The position numbers and the translations under genes are program-made. 64,000 bases of DNA from Chelydra serpentina (lineage: Eukaryota > Chordata > Testudines > Chelydridae): assembly GCA_037349315.1 (NCBI GenBank), contig JBAIAC010000004.1, positions 30,879,001 through 30,943,000 of the forward strand, read 5' to 3'. Under the pieces are notes generated by a model. That model was not told the DNA's origin, did no database searches, and saw nothing but the letters and a program-made list of their open reading frames with translations. Below, in pieces: positions 23,678 to 35,176 of this stretch; the first letter of the stretch is position 1, and each line of letters starts with the position of its first letter.

Positions 23678-23835
23678 GTTCAATGGGGACAGGTGAGCAA
23701 AGCCCACAGGTAAGTGGAGAACATGGGGACCTGGGAGCTGGGTCGTAAATAAGAGGGGGCATGGGCTCTAATGATAAAGAGATAGGAGGGTCAGGGCAAA
23801 ACTGGGAGGCAAGATCAAATCAGTATCTTAGATGC

Positions 23836-26589
23836 CTGTATACAAATGCGAGAAGTATGGGTAATAAGCAGGAAGAACTGGAAGTGCTAATAAATAAATT
23901 CAACTATGACATTGTTGGCATCACCGAAACTTGGTGAGATAATACACATGATTGGAATGTTGGTATGGATGGGTACAGCTTGCTCAGGAAGGACAGACAG
24001 GGGAAAAAGGGAGGAGGTGTTGCCTTATATATTAAAAATGTACACACTTGGACTGAGGTGGAGATGGACATAGGGGACGGAAGTGTTGAGAGTCTCTGGT
24101 TTAGGGTAAAAGGGGTAAAAAACAAGGGTGATGTCATGCTAGGAGTCTACTACAGGCCACCTAACCAGGTGGAAGAGGTGGATGAGGCTTTTTTTAAACA
24201 ACTAACAAAATCATCCAAAGCCCAAGATTTGGTGGTGATGGGGGACTTCAACTATCCAGATAGATGTTGGGAAAATAACACGGCGGGGCACAAACTATCC
24301 AATAAGTTCTTGGACTGCATTGCTGACAACTTTTTATTTCAGAAGGTTGAGAAAGCTACTAGGGGGGAAGCTGTTCTAGATTTGATTTTAACAAATAGGG
24401 AGGAACTCGTTGAGAACTTGAAAGTAGAAGGCAGCTTGGGTGAAAGTGATCATGAAATCCTAGAGTTCACAATTCTAAGGAAGGGTAGAAGGGAGTACAG
24501 CAAAATAGAGACAATGGATTTCAGGAAAGCGGATTTTGGTAAGCTCAGAGAGCTGATAGGTAAGGTCCCATGGGAATCAAGACTGAGGGGAAAAACAACT
24601 GAGGAGAGCTGGCAGTATTTCAAAGGGACACTATTAAGGGTCCAAAAGCAAACTATTCCGCTGGGTAGGAAAGATAGAAAATGTGGCAAAAGACCACCTT
24701 GGCTTAACCACAAGATCTTGCAAGATCTAAATAATAAAAAGGAGTCATATAAAACATGGAAACTAGGACAAATTACAAAGGATGAATATAGGCAAACAAC
24801 ACGGGAATGCAAGGGCAAGATTAGAAAGGCAAAGGCACAAAATGAGCTCAAACTAGCTACAGGAATAAAGGGAAACAAGAAAACTTTTTATCAATACATT
24901 AGAAGCAAGAGGAAGACCAAGGACAGGGTAGGCCCACTACTCAGTGAGGAGGGAGAAACAGTAACAGGAAACTTGGAAATGGCAGAGATGCTTAATGACT
25001 TCTTTGTTTCGGTCTTCACCGAGAAGTCTGAGGGAATGCCTAACATAGTAAATGCAAATGGGAAGGGGGAAGGTTTAGAAGATAAAATAAAAAAATAACA
25101 AGTTAAAAATCACTTAGATAAGTTAGATGCCTGCAAGTCACCCGGACCTGATGAAATGCATCCTAGAATACTCAAGGAGCTAATAGAGGAGGTATCTGAG
25201 CCTCTAGCTATTATCTTTGGTAAATCATGGGAGACAGGAGAGATTCCAGAAGACTGGAAAAGGGCAAATATAGTGCCCATCTATAAAAAGGGAAATAAAA
25301 ACAACCCAGGAAACTACAGACCAGTTAGTTTAACTTCTGTGCCAGGGAAAATAATGGAGCAAGTAATTAAGGAAATCATCTGCAAACACTTGGAAGGTGG
25401 TAAGGTGATAGGGAATAGCCAGCATGGATTTGTAAAGAACAAATCATGTCAAACCAATCTGATAGCTTTCTTTGATAGAATAACGAGTCTTGTGGATAAG
25501 GGAGAAGCGGTGGATGTGGTATATCTAGACTTTAGTAAGGCATTTGATACGGTCTCGCATGATATTCTTATAAATAAACTAGGGAAATACAACTTAGATG
25601 GGGCTACTATAAGGTGGGTGCACAACTGGCTGGATAACCATACTCAGAGAGTAGTTATTAATGGTTCCCAATCCTGCTGGATAGGTATAACGAGTGGGGT
25701 TCCGCAAGGGTCTGTTTTGGGACCAGCTCAGTTCAATATCTTCATCAACGACTTGGATATTGGCATAGAAAGTACGCTTATTAAGTTTGCAGATGATACC
25801 AAACTGGGAGCGATTGCAACTGCTTTGGAGGATAGGGTCATAATTCAAAATGATCTGGACACATTGGAGAAATGGTCAGAGGTAAACAGGATGAAGTTTA
25901 ATAAGGACAAATGCAAAGTGCTCCACTTAGGTAGGAACAATCAGTTTCACACATACAGAATGGGAGGAGACTGTCTAGGAAGGAGTACGGCAGAAAGGGA
26001 TCTAGGGGTTATAGTGGACCACAAGCTAAATATGAGTCAACAGTGTGATGCTGTTGCAAAAAAAGCAAACTTGATTCTGGGCTGCATTAACAGGTGTGTT
26101 GTGAGCAAGACACGAGAAGTCATTCTTCCGCTCTACTCTGCGCTGGTTAGGCCTCAACTGGAGTATTGTGTCCAGTTCTGGGCACCACATTTCAAGAAAG
26201 ATGTGGAGAAATTGGAGAGGGTCCAGAGAAGAGCAACAAGAATGATTAAGGGTCTAGAGAACATGACCTATGAAGGAAGGCTGAAGGAATTGGGTTTGTT
26301 TAGTTTGGAAAAGAGAAGACTGAGAGGGGACATGATAGCGGTCTTCAGGTATCTAAAAGGGTGTCATAAGGAGGAGGGAGAAAACTTGTTCATCCTAGCC
26401 TCTGAGGATAGAACAAGAAGCAATGGGCTTAAACTGCAGCAAGGGAGGTTTAGGTTGGACATTAGGAAAAAGTTCCTAACTGTCAGGGTGGTTAAACACT
26501 GGAATAAACTGCTCAGGGAGGTTGTGGAATCTCCATCTCTGGAGATATTTAAGAGTAGGTTAGATAAATGTCTATCAGGGATGGTCTAG
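23836..26589 (+). pseudogene. CR1 ORF2 (APE endonuclease and reverse transcriptase), two in-frame stops
   Basis: All parts lie in one frame. The endonuclease has YTNARSM, GITETW (catalytic Glu), VMGDFNYPD and GESDHEI. The reverse transcriptase has [32 protein letters not shown] and the catalytic FADDTKLG, then the CR1 C-terminus. A TGA at 23935-23937 follows TETW where Trp is usual, and a TAA at 25096-25098 separates endonuclease and RT. No frameshift is seen over 2.7 kb. The RT half alone (25156-26589) is a continuous 477-codon frame with the catalytic Asp pair intact. The exact start is uncertain. Confidence 0.92.
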
Positions 26590-27039
26590 ACAGTAATTGG
26601 TCCTGCCATGAGGGCAGGGGGCTGGACTCGATGACCTCTCGAGGTCCCTTCCAGCCCTAGAATCTATGAAGCTATGAATCAAACCCATTTTCCTGACACA
26701 CTTCATGTTTTCATTATCTTTAATTGCATTATTTTGATTGCATTATTTTATAGTGATTGACACCAACATCTTCTGATTTGTATTAACTTTCCTTAGTGCA
26801 GTGTTGCCCTCTTACAGGAATGTTTTCCCAGTATGCCTTTCTTGGGCTGGCCCTTTAAATTCAGTAGAACCAAGTGACTACAGCCCTGTAATGGCCATTT
26901 TGGAATTAGCAGCTGCTGGGTTAGGATACAACTTTATCTCTTCTTGCTAGTAAGTACCTGGCATGTCCCCCTGCTGCCCCAATTCTCATTTTCTTATTTC
27001 TGAGGAGATGAAATATTCTTTAACTGTATTAGGGAGAAA

Positions 27040-28305
27040 TTGCAAGTCACATGCTAATAAATAATGGGTCTCTCTGGTTGCCCCACATTCAGTGGTCAAA
27101 GTAGAAGAGCTCTTTCTACAAAAAAGGTGGTTCATAGTACATGTGCAACTTCTGTAGACTCTTGGAAGAGTCAGATCAACAGCCTTCCTCAAGGATCAGT
27201 TCTTTCACGGATACTGTTCAAAGTGTACATCAAAGACTTGCACCTATATTCTTGCACAAGTTTATCTATGCCAATGACATCTGCTGCAGCTTCCAAGCAT
27301 AATCCTTCTCACAATCCTTGTCACAATTGACAAGGTCTTGAATGAAAATATGAAGCTCATGGCAGACTATCATAGTCGATGGCACCTTCAGCTGAGCTGT
27401 TCTAAGACAGTTCCTAGTGTATTCTATCTGCGTAATGCAAGCACAAGCTACAAGTTAAATGTTTTCCACAATGGCTGATGCCTTCAGCATCCAAACCTGG
27501 TTTACCTCGATGTAACATCGGTTAGGTCATTAACATACAGCAACCACTTGAGGAAGATGACAGCAAAAGTCAGCACTCAGAACAACCTGCTCAGAAAATT
27601 GGCTGGTTCAACCTGAGGAGTGAGTGCCCGGATGCTTAGATCATCAGCCCTGGCCCTCTGCTATTCAACAGCAAAATACTGTGCTCCTATCCGGTGTCGC
27701 TCATCGCACATGAGGCTGGTCGATGTAGAGCATATCAAAGCTATGTGTATTGTTACTGGGATTTTACAGGCAACTTTGTTGCCATGGCTACCAATATTTA
27801 ATAACATAGCAACACCCCATGTTCACTGTGAAAAGGCCTCTGTCACACTGCTGGTTAAGTTTCATGAGAATAGCAACCTGCCATTGTATGCAGATCTCTT
27901 CAACCACCCACCAGCTCTCCTGTCTTTTAGACACTCTTTATGGCCATTTATGGCACCATAGGGCATGATGGTGGAATCTGCTTGGCATAATGAGTAGTCA
28001 GTGATAACGGTCGTTAATCACTCTCTCATCACTGATCCAATCATCTGTCCACCAGGTTTTGATCTGCCAAGGCACCTTTGGTCATCTCTGAACTGGTTTC
28101 AAACAGGACAGGGAAACTGTGCAGCCAGTCTCTTTAAATGTTTTTTTTTTAATAACCCATGATGCAGCTGTGCTCAACTTCAGACATTGTCGAGTGGCCA
28201 CTGACTTATTTGATGGCTGGCTACTGACTCTCCACCTGGCTGATGATGATGCCATTCAGAGGCGGAGCACATTGTGCATATACCCCTGATAATGATGATG
28301 ATGAG
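27040..28305 (+). mobile_element. Decayed non-CR1 LINE, RT C-terminal half
   Basis: Broken frames read LPQGSVLSRILFKVYIKDL (RT motif) and, at 27640-27960, RSSALALCYSTAKYCAPI then ATLLPWLPIFNNIAT, a conserved RT tail different from CR1. Coding similarity runs almost to the 3' end, which finishes in a TGATGATGATG tail. A short 3' end with a simple repeat resembles RTE-like elements, but the clade is not resolved. It has multiple frameshifts and stops and is older than the neighbouring CR1. Confidence 0.7.
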
Positions 28306-30180
28306 TTGCACTACCCAAAATTTAGGCAGGAATCTGAAATAAAATACAATTTTGAATACATATTTTATTAAGATTACATATTTTAAGCAAAATTATAGTT
28401 TAAAAAAGTAAAGATACTTATCATAGTGGGCATACCAGCCTTCATGAACCAATCATGAACTAAATTCTGCATTAAAAATAAAAATATGCTGTATATGTAA
28501 TGCATTTCCATAAGACAAAATATAAATTAATTAAGAAAAATAACCAAGCTTAGTCCTGGAAATATTTCAGGACTTTTAAAGTTGTATTACAATAGCCTTA
28601 ATATCTAAGTTTAGGATCTCAATATGCTATGCACTGTATAGACCCATATTAAGAGACAATCCCTGCTCCAAGTTGTTCACAGTATAAATTGACAAAACAG
28701 ACAGGAGAAAAGAGATTAGTCCCATTTTGTGGATAGTGAACTGACAGTGAATATATTGAATACAATTTTCAAAAGCCTAAGGTCAATTTTCAAAAGTCAT
28801 ATGTGACAAAGTCTTATTGAAATTCAATATAATTTAGGTGCTTACATCATGTTTGAAAATGGTATTTAGGTTCTTAAGTCTTTTAGGCACATGAAATTTG
28901 TATCCTAAGTGGCTTGCCAGAGGTCACAAAAGAAGTTGGTGACAGAGCTGGAAACTGGTTTGAAGGGCAACATCTAAAATATCACAATGCAAATCATGTA
29001 CTTAAGTACTGAAAAGAAAAAATCAGCTCTCATAGTACAGCAATCTAATCCACGCCAAATTAGAGAAATAAATTTGTTTAAAAGCACCAATGAAAAGTGT
29101 GTTCTAATTAAGCTACCGCAAATAGACAATTTAGCAGTCTAAATCCCTGGAGGGGAGTACATGGGTTTGGAAATGGGTTTTGCTTTCAGGTAAGGCTGAT
29201 TTCTGCTCTGTTGGCAATGATAAACACAGAGTACTGGCTTTCAGTAAACAAAATAAGAAATGTTTTCTTATGTATAATTTATTAACCATTTCTAAATATG
29301 CTTTACAAGAGCTGCTTCACTGGGACACAGCAGCCTCACAAGCATGATAAAACAGCTGCAGTTAAAGTAAAACTGCACATTAACACGAACAGTAATCCCT
29401 ATCAAACAGAGGACACTCTTAGCAAATATACCTCAAAAGGTCAGAAACCAGATTGCTTTATGCTGACATTAGTGGAGGATCTCGCCACCATGGTGTAGCA
29501 TGACTCTTTTGTCTGTACATTAATATTACACAAGCCTTTTACCCTTTCCTAGCCACAGCTCTTTTGATTTGTGCCATTTGAGCTGGTTTTGTTTGTTTTT
29601 AACTCTGGAATTATTATTGATTGTTTCTCATTCAAGTACATAATAAGATCTTTAAGATTTGTAAAATGTTCTTTTCTCTTAAAATAAGGCTAAAAATGGT
29701 TAAATTATCCTGGCTTGGAGGCAGCAAAGAATACATTTTAGCAATCCATCTGAAAATGCAATTTCAATAACAAAAGAAATTGTCAAAACTTGTTTGCAGT
29801 TCAGGGTTGTTGAATTCAATTTCCTGGTGCAGATTACTACCTTGCATCATGACAGTATTCTTTTCAATAGCACTTCAGTGGGATATGCATATAGTATACA
29901 GCACAGCAGTAGAGTTCTATTTTTCTTGGAGACGTGCATATGCCAGCTAGTCTTGATTCAGATCCAAACATCTGCAGTGTTTGGGATTGTACAGATCTGA
30001 AGACTTGGTTCTGTCTCATTTTTAGTTTTGCCCTAACTGTGATATATTTGGCAACACTTAAGCAGTTGATTAAAATATAACGTGGCTAACTCATGAATTG
30101 TTTTAAAGCACTTATGTCCATTTTGACTTACTTTCTTAGGTAGTAAAACAGGACACTTTATCATCTGGCCTAGTGTTTAA
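28306..30180. other. Intronic stretch with SINE-like traces
   Basis: 28613-28960 contains minus-strand SINE-like text (AATCCCTGCTCCAAG, CATTTTGTGGATAG, TTGCCAGAGGTCACA) interrupted by AT-rich sequence. Nothing else was recognised. Confidence 0.4.
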
Positions 30181-30560
30181 AGAGCAAGAGTAGGAGTTGG
30201 AAATCTGTGTTCTGTTCCAAGTTCAGCCACATGTTGCATGGTGTTGGGGAAAAGTCACTTGGGTCTAAAACTTAACAATTGGCCATTTATTTTGTGTGCC
30301 CAACAGGAGGACTGATTTTCAGTTGTGCAGTGCACCTGCATCTCTCTCTGACTTCAGCTGGAATTATCCATATTTCTGATAATCAGACTGTCAGGATGAG
30401 TCATGCTTGACATCCAGAAATTGAGATACCCAATTTAGTGGCCACATTGAAAATGTTGGTCTTAGTCCTGATGTCAAAGAAGCTAAACACCCACAATTGC
30501 AGTTAAAGTTAATGGGAACTGTGGGTGCTTATTGCCCCCAAAATCAGGCCACTTAGCTGT
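30181..30560 (+). repeat. tRNA-headed repeat related to 21830-22625
   Basis: The head (CTAGTGTTTAAAGAGC, then TCTGTTCCAAGTTCAGCC) and body (GATTTTCAGTTGTGCAG, AATCAGGCCACTTAG) follow the first part of the composite repeat. The MIR-like and tail parts are absent. Confidence 0.45.
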
Positions 30561-30679
30561 TTAAACATTAATTTAGCTACCAACCATTAGGCACCAAAGT
30601 TTTAACTTTTTGACCTTAATATGTAACAGTGAAGTTAATTTGGAAAATTAACATGGGAAACAAGAAGGGAGACTAACTG

Positions 30680-30960
30680 CATAACTAAGAGTGTTAAGAT
30701 GAAAGTGAACAAAGGAAAACTTACAATGAACATCAGGTAAAACTTTCTAGTGAAGAAATTTGATAGACTGTTCAATAGTCTCCCAAGGAAAGTGGTGGAA
30801 GTCTCATCATTTGAGTCTTTTCAAACTAGAATTAACAAAGTACTAAAATATGCTGTAGGGAACAATCCTCTATTGACAAAGAGAATGAACTACATGGCCT
30901 AAGAGGTTTTTAGTCTTCAATTTCTAATTTCAGTGATGGTCTGAATAGACATAGGCTAGC
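30680..30960 (+). mobile_element. CR1-like LINE 3' fragment, old
   Basis: TAGACTGTTCAATAGTCTCCC, then GAAGTCTCATCATTTGAG, then a final ATGGCCTAAGAGG follow the CR1 ORF2 C-terminus and 3' end, but are diverged. Confidence 0.55.
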
Positions 30961-31653
30961 TCTGATTGCAATCAAATATCTAATTTGTTTTGGAAAGCTC
31001 ATTAATGTGTATAGGTTGTACTAAGGTGTCTAAACCTCTGGTAGATCCACATTTTTCTTTATCAAAAGCTAATTACAAATGTTTGGAATTCACCTATTTA
31101 GTGCCTCTGGCAACTGTTGATCTCATTAAGGATTCGTCAAAATCTTTCAGCCTTTAAAACAGTCCAGGAGGTCAGGTGAGTTTTATTGGGGTTATGTTTT
31201 ACTAGGAAAGAAAGCTTCTTTACTTGAAAAGTGAGAACTGCTGTGATTTTGTTCGATCAGATGTGATTGTCATTTTAATTTAGAGAAAAGGCAAAATGGG
31301 TGCGAGGGTGAAGAACTGAGCTCTAACTAAATGCACACCTCCGGTCTCTGTTTAACAGCCACTTTGCCCAGGTTGACCTTTACATACAGAGCATTAGAAC
31401 AAGAAAATTATAACCTAGTCCTGGGCCACATGATCTTTGGACCATGGGAAAAGGGTAGCCAAATGCAAGCTTTATTGTTTATCTGTACCCACAAGCAATT
31501 TCTGTTTCTTACCAAATAATAATATTTATTATGATTATATCCTTTTCTTCTTTGTTTTAAAAATGAACATAAATGTACTTTTAAGTCAAGCATGTTTCTG
31601 CAATCCCTATTGAAAGGGCTCCTGAAACTGGCCTTCGGTGTCACCTTAACTTA

Positions 31654-31949
31654 GGGCTGGTCCACACTAACCCCCCGGTTCGAACTAAGATACGCAACTT
31701 CAGCTACGTGAATAACGTAGCTGAAGTCGAAGTATCTTAGTTCGAACTAAAAGGTACTTACCGCGGGTCCAAACGTGGCAGGCAGGCTCCCCCGTCGACT
31801 CCGCGTACTCCTCTCGCGGAGCAGGAGTACCGGTGTCGACGGTGAGCACTTCCGGGGTCGATTTATCGCGTCTAGACAAGACGCGATAAATCGATCCCAG
31901 AAGATCGATTTTTTTCCCACCGAACCAGGAAGTAAGTATAGACGTACCC
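31654..31949. mobile_element. PIF/Harbinger-type non-autonomous transposon
   Basis: The termini GGGCTGGTCCACACTA and (inverse) GGGTACGTCTATACTT are imperfect inverted repeats flanked by TTA on both sides (31651-31653, 31950-31952), the target duplication of this superfamily. Inside are two near-perfect palindromes, about 31677-31747 and 31859-31895. The second is built around the inverted pair ATTTATCGCGTCT / AGACGCGATAAAT. No coding content. Confidence 0.75.
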
Positions 31950-31952
31950 TTA

Positions 31953-33512
31953 GAATCCTCTGGAAGTAGTTTAGACCTGTGTCAACAAGCTGGTCAGTTT
32001 TTCAGCTCCTTCTTCATTCCTACTTTGAGTCTAGATTCCAGATCCTGTTTCATTCTTGGGCTGGGAGAAGTGGGGGTTGGGGAGAGGGAGAATGCCCTCC
32101 TCTTTGTATTCATGTTCCTATTAACCCCTAGTGAACCCTTCCTCTATTTATGTAGAATATGCATATCCCATCACAAATGCTTTATGCTTTAAATGTTACT
32201 TCTGAAATTTTCCCCACAACCCATTTTACTTGCGTACCCCACCAAAATATATATAAATGAAAGAAATTGCTTCCCCTCAGGTAGGCCAACAACTCACAAT
32301 TATTTTTAGGCCAATCTATTTTAGGGGAAGCGATAAGCCAAAAAAGTAAAACATCGGCCTCACTGAGTGATTTTGATGGGGCAGGGTTTTGTCATGTAAC
32401 TTTAAAGCTTATTCTCCTCACATTTCCTAGGAAACTTCTACCATTGGAAGAGCTATAATGTGAAATTTAAGGGAGATTGTTGAAAATGGGGAACTGCTGT
32501 CGACCTTAATTATGTAGCGGCTGACACTGGTTCACAATTATGGGAACTACTGACACTGTTAGTTTTTAGTTTCCAAAGGGTTAATGATTTTAGGCTATGC
32601 CAAGAGATACATTTCAAGGATAGTCTTTGCTGAGCCTCCGGTTCCAGGTAGAAATATGGACCAATCTACCATCTACACCTTTTGGGACAGCGTAGATCTT
32701 GTTAGAATATGTTAAGGAATATATCAAGAGACAATGAAATATATTTTATTGTAAAGAAAACCACATTGTATTAGTATTCCAGTGGTAGCATTGCAAGTCC
32801 TATAAGCAGTATTCCCATTCTTCATTTCAGGTTTAATGTATCATGGAGTAGTTCTATTTCCCCCTGCCCTCCCCCCTTTATGGATCAGGCAAGATATTGT
32901 TATAGAACAAGACGATGCATTCCATTATGAAATAGATGGCTTCTGAGACCAAAATGAGAAATCATGTCAAGGCAGAATTCTTCTTATGTATGCTTTTCTA
33001 TATTACCTTACACGTATACATGCCAAAACTCGTGTTTTAAAAGAGACTCTAAGACTCTTTTAAGACTCTTAAGCAGTTTGCCTAGGAGGAGATGGCTATT
33101 TTCAGATAAACTTGATCTGCTTTTGTCAGGCATTTTCCTCTAAAGTAACAGCAACATAACAGGGATCTTTTAATGCCTCCTCATGGACACTAAGCATTGT
33201 ACTGATAAGGCATAGTCCCTGTCTTCAAAAACTGCAAGCATCTCAGAGTTCACTGTCATATACTGTCAGAGTTCACTGTGTAAGTATAAAACAAAATGCA
33301 CATTTTTATCATTTTAAATCAAACTACAATGCAACCATAACAATTACTTACATATAAGGGATCTTTCCAAGAGTTCTAAAAGCTCTTCAGAGTGGAAGAT
33401 GACACAAAGTTTGGAGAAGTTTTCAGTTACTACATCTTAACTGAAAGCTCTTGTCATGGGACACTTTCAGTAGGGGGCAATCTAAGATTTGAATTATTCA
33501 TCCTCTGAAGGA
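31953..33512. other. Intronic stretch with no confident feature
   Basis: A possible SINE-tail trace lies at 33170-33280 (CATAGTCCCTGTCTTC). Otherwise AT-rich without recognisable genes or transposon ends. Confidence 0.4.
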
Positions 33513-33520
33513 TGTTCATG

Positions 33521-33792
33521 CATAGGTGTCGACTCCGTGGGTGCTCCGGGGCTGGAGCACCCACGGGGAAAAACTGGTGGATGCTCAGCACCCACCGGCA
33601 GCTCCCCGCCAGCCCCGGGGCCCGCGCCCAGCTCACCTCACCACTGGGAGACGTTCCGGGGCCCCACCCCCGACACCGGGCGACGTTGCGTCGGGGTCGG
33701 GGCCCCGGAACGTCACCCGGCGTCGGGGGCGGGGCCCGGCGTCGGGGGCGGGCGTCAGCCCCCACCGGCGCCACCGGAAGTTGGCGCCTGTG
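33521..33792. mobile_element. GC-rich hAT-type MITE with 8-bp target duplication
   Basis: The ends CATAGGTGTCGAC and (inverse) CACAGGCGCCAAC are inverted repeats. The flanks are TGTTCATG (33513-33520) and TGTTCACG (33793-33800), one mismatch. The interior is CpG-rich with an inverted GTGGGTGCTCC/GGAGCACCCAC pair, unlike the surrounding DNA. Open frames on both strands here come from composition only. Confidence 0.75.
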
Positions 33793-33800
33793 TGTTCACG

Positions 33801-34809
33801 CAAGGTGTGAAACAAATTATCTATTTTACCAGCATTATAGTAACGCAAGAATGACCTTTTTTTCTGCCATACTGTCCCCTAACCCCACTAAGGAATCCTT
33901 TTCTTTACAGATGTTCCTTTGATATCCAGTCTACTCCCTCTGCCCATTAGCATAAATGAATGTATTTTACAACAATCTGGGAACTTCTGCATAACATAAC
34001 ATGTTGAGTCTCTAGCATGTAGAGAACTCCTGTTGATTTAAATGGGAGTTCTCCCTGCTGAGTTGCTGCAGAATAGGTTGTTGTAGATATAATTTTAATC
34101 TCAGCATTATTTCAAAGAATATGTTTATTTCTAATGTTTGGCATTGTATAAGACACAAAAGTAAGGACAGTTTCTGATTTGTGGCACTTGCAATGTAAAA
34201 TACACAGACAGAAAAGACAAAAGGCATTGAGAGAGACAAAAGAGTAAGCGACCTCGTTGTGAGTATCTACTTGAGCTCTCCTGAATTAACTCACTTCACC
34301 TCTACGGTAATGTTGGAGTCAGGATGGTGTTTCACCTAGGTCAATATTTTTGGGCTACTTCTAAAAAGTGAGCCTTAAGGAGAGAGGATAAACAAGGAGA
34401 GACTATAGGGGCTTGGTGAGGAAGGCAATGAGAAGGGCATCACAGTGAGCTAATTAATAGTTGTCACCACAGATTTATGAAGTCTGATATCACTACAGGT
34501 GGACTTCTCTTTCCAGCTATCTTGTGGTTTTATACTGCCAGCCATCACCATAGTACCTAAGTGCCTTCCACCTAAAATTGATAGTCATAGCAAGATCCCT
34601 GGTGGACTTCATGGAGTCAGGAACTTCTCCCTTTTAGGGGTCAAAACTCTGCTGTGAATTGATTTATTTTAAAGACTTTATTAATTTCCTCCCTTTTTCT
34701 CACTTTTGCACTTCCTGGCTAAAATATTATTTAGGCAAAAAGAGCATCTCCTTTTCCCCTACTCTTATCTATTTTATCCCCTACTCAGAACTCACTACTT
34801 CTTTTACAG
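33801..34809. other. CNTN5: Intron 3' part before the CNTN5 linker exon
   Basis: AT-rich with no transposon ends recognised. The last 60 bases form the pyrimidine-rich acceptor region with two candidate AGs: one in CTACTCAG about 20 bases upstream, and the one used here. Confidence 0.5.
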
Positions 34810-35028
34810 AATATTCAGCAGCTGTTCCAGGCCTCCCAACTTCATATGCTGCTATCCTAAGAATTAAATCTGCCAGTTCATCTGCAGCACTCTTTAATTC
34901 AAAGAACAGACCACGATTAAGCAGCCCTTCATTAGGAAGCATATCTTCACCAGGCTGGAGAGGAACAGCACAACACTATCGCTCACCGACAAACCTCTAT
35001 CACTTCTCAGAGGCCTTCAAACATGATG
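34810..35028 (+). CDS. CNTN5: CNTN5 (contactin-5) coding exon: N-terminal linker before Ig1
   Basis: This exon encodes about 73 residues of the mature N-terminus of contactin-5, a GPI-anchored neuronal adhesion molecule of the Ig/FNIII contactin family. The translated text runs from EYS through [15 protein letters not shown], then a Ser/Ala-rich stretch, SSPSLGS, and [12 protein letters not shown]. This order matches the N-terminal segment known for vertebrate CNTN5. It follows a pyrimidine-rich acceptor ending TTTTACAG and ends at a consensus donor, G|GTAAGT. Both boundaries are phase 1 and the length, 219 bp, is divisible by three, so skipping would keep frame. The last base G joins the AA that opens the next exon to give Glu. 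The signal-peptide exon should lie upstream, and I did not find it in the first 34.8 kb. A DNA transposon begins 17 bases downstream of the exon. The reading frame is open upstream of the acceptor, but that part has no contactin similarity. Confidence 0.93.
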
Positions 35029-35044
35029 GTAAGTCCAGTTCTCC

Positions 35045-35168
35045 TACGGTGACCAACGTAGCAAGTGTTAAAAATCAGGACAGGGGATGGGGGTAATAGG
35101 AGCCTATATAAGAAAAACACCCCAACATCGGGACTGTCCCTATAAAATTGGGACATTTGGTCGCCCTA
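35045..35168. mobile_element. hAT-type MITE abutting the CNTN5 5' splice site
   Basis: A 124-bp element has inverted ends TACGGTGACCAA / TTGGTCGCCCTA-like and an interior with GGACTGTCCC. It is flanked by identical 8-bp AGTTCTCC at 35037-35044 and 35169-35176. The left duplication begins at intron position +9, leaving only the donor core between exon and transposon. Confidence 0.75.
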
Positions 35169-35176
35169 AGTTCTCC

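Larger units (their letters stand above)
22690..26690 (+). mobile_element. Nearly full-length CR1 LINE
   Basis: This 4-kb element has ORF1 (22770-23677), ORF2 (about 23836-26589) and a short 3' end with GGCTGGACTCGATGACCTC and the terminal CTATGAA-type octamers near 26670. The 5' untranslated region seems missing or very short, so it is 5'-truncated just before ORF1. Very few lesions are seen: one frameshift in ORF1 and two stops in ORF2. This makes it the youngest-looking CR1 here. It shares CNTN5 orientation. Confidence 0.92.

Noticed and set aside
24450..24878. A 142-codon minus-strand open frame
   Set aside because: It is antisense to CR1 ORF2 and has no independent support.
33454..33922. 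Long Pro/Gly/Arg-rich open frames on both strands
   Set aside because: They arise from the CpG-rich composition of the hAT element at 33521-33792.
1..34809. The CNTN5 signal-peptide exon
   Set aside because: I looked for a short Met-start hydrophobic exon ending in phase 1 and found none convincing; it is probably upstream of the window.
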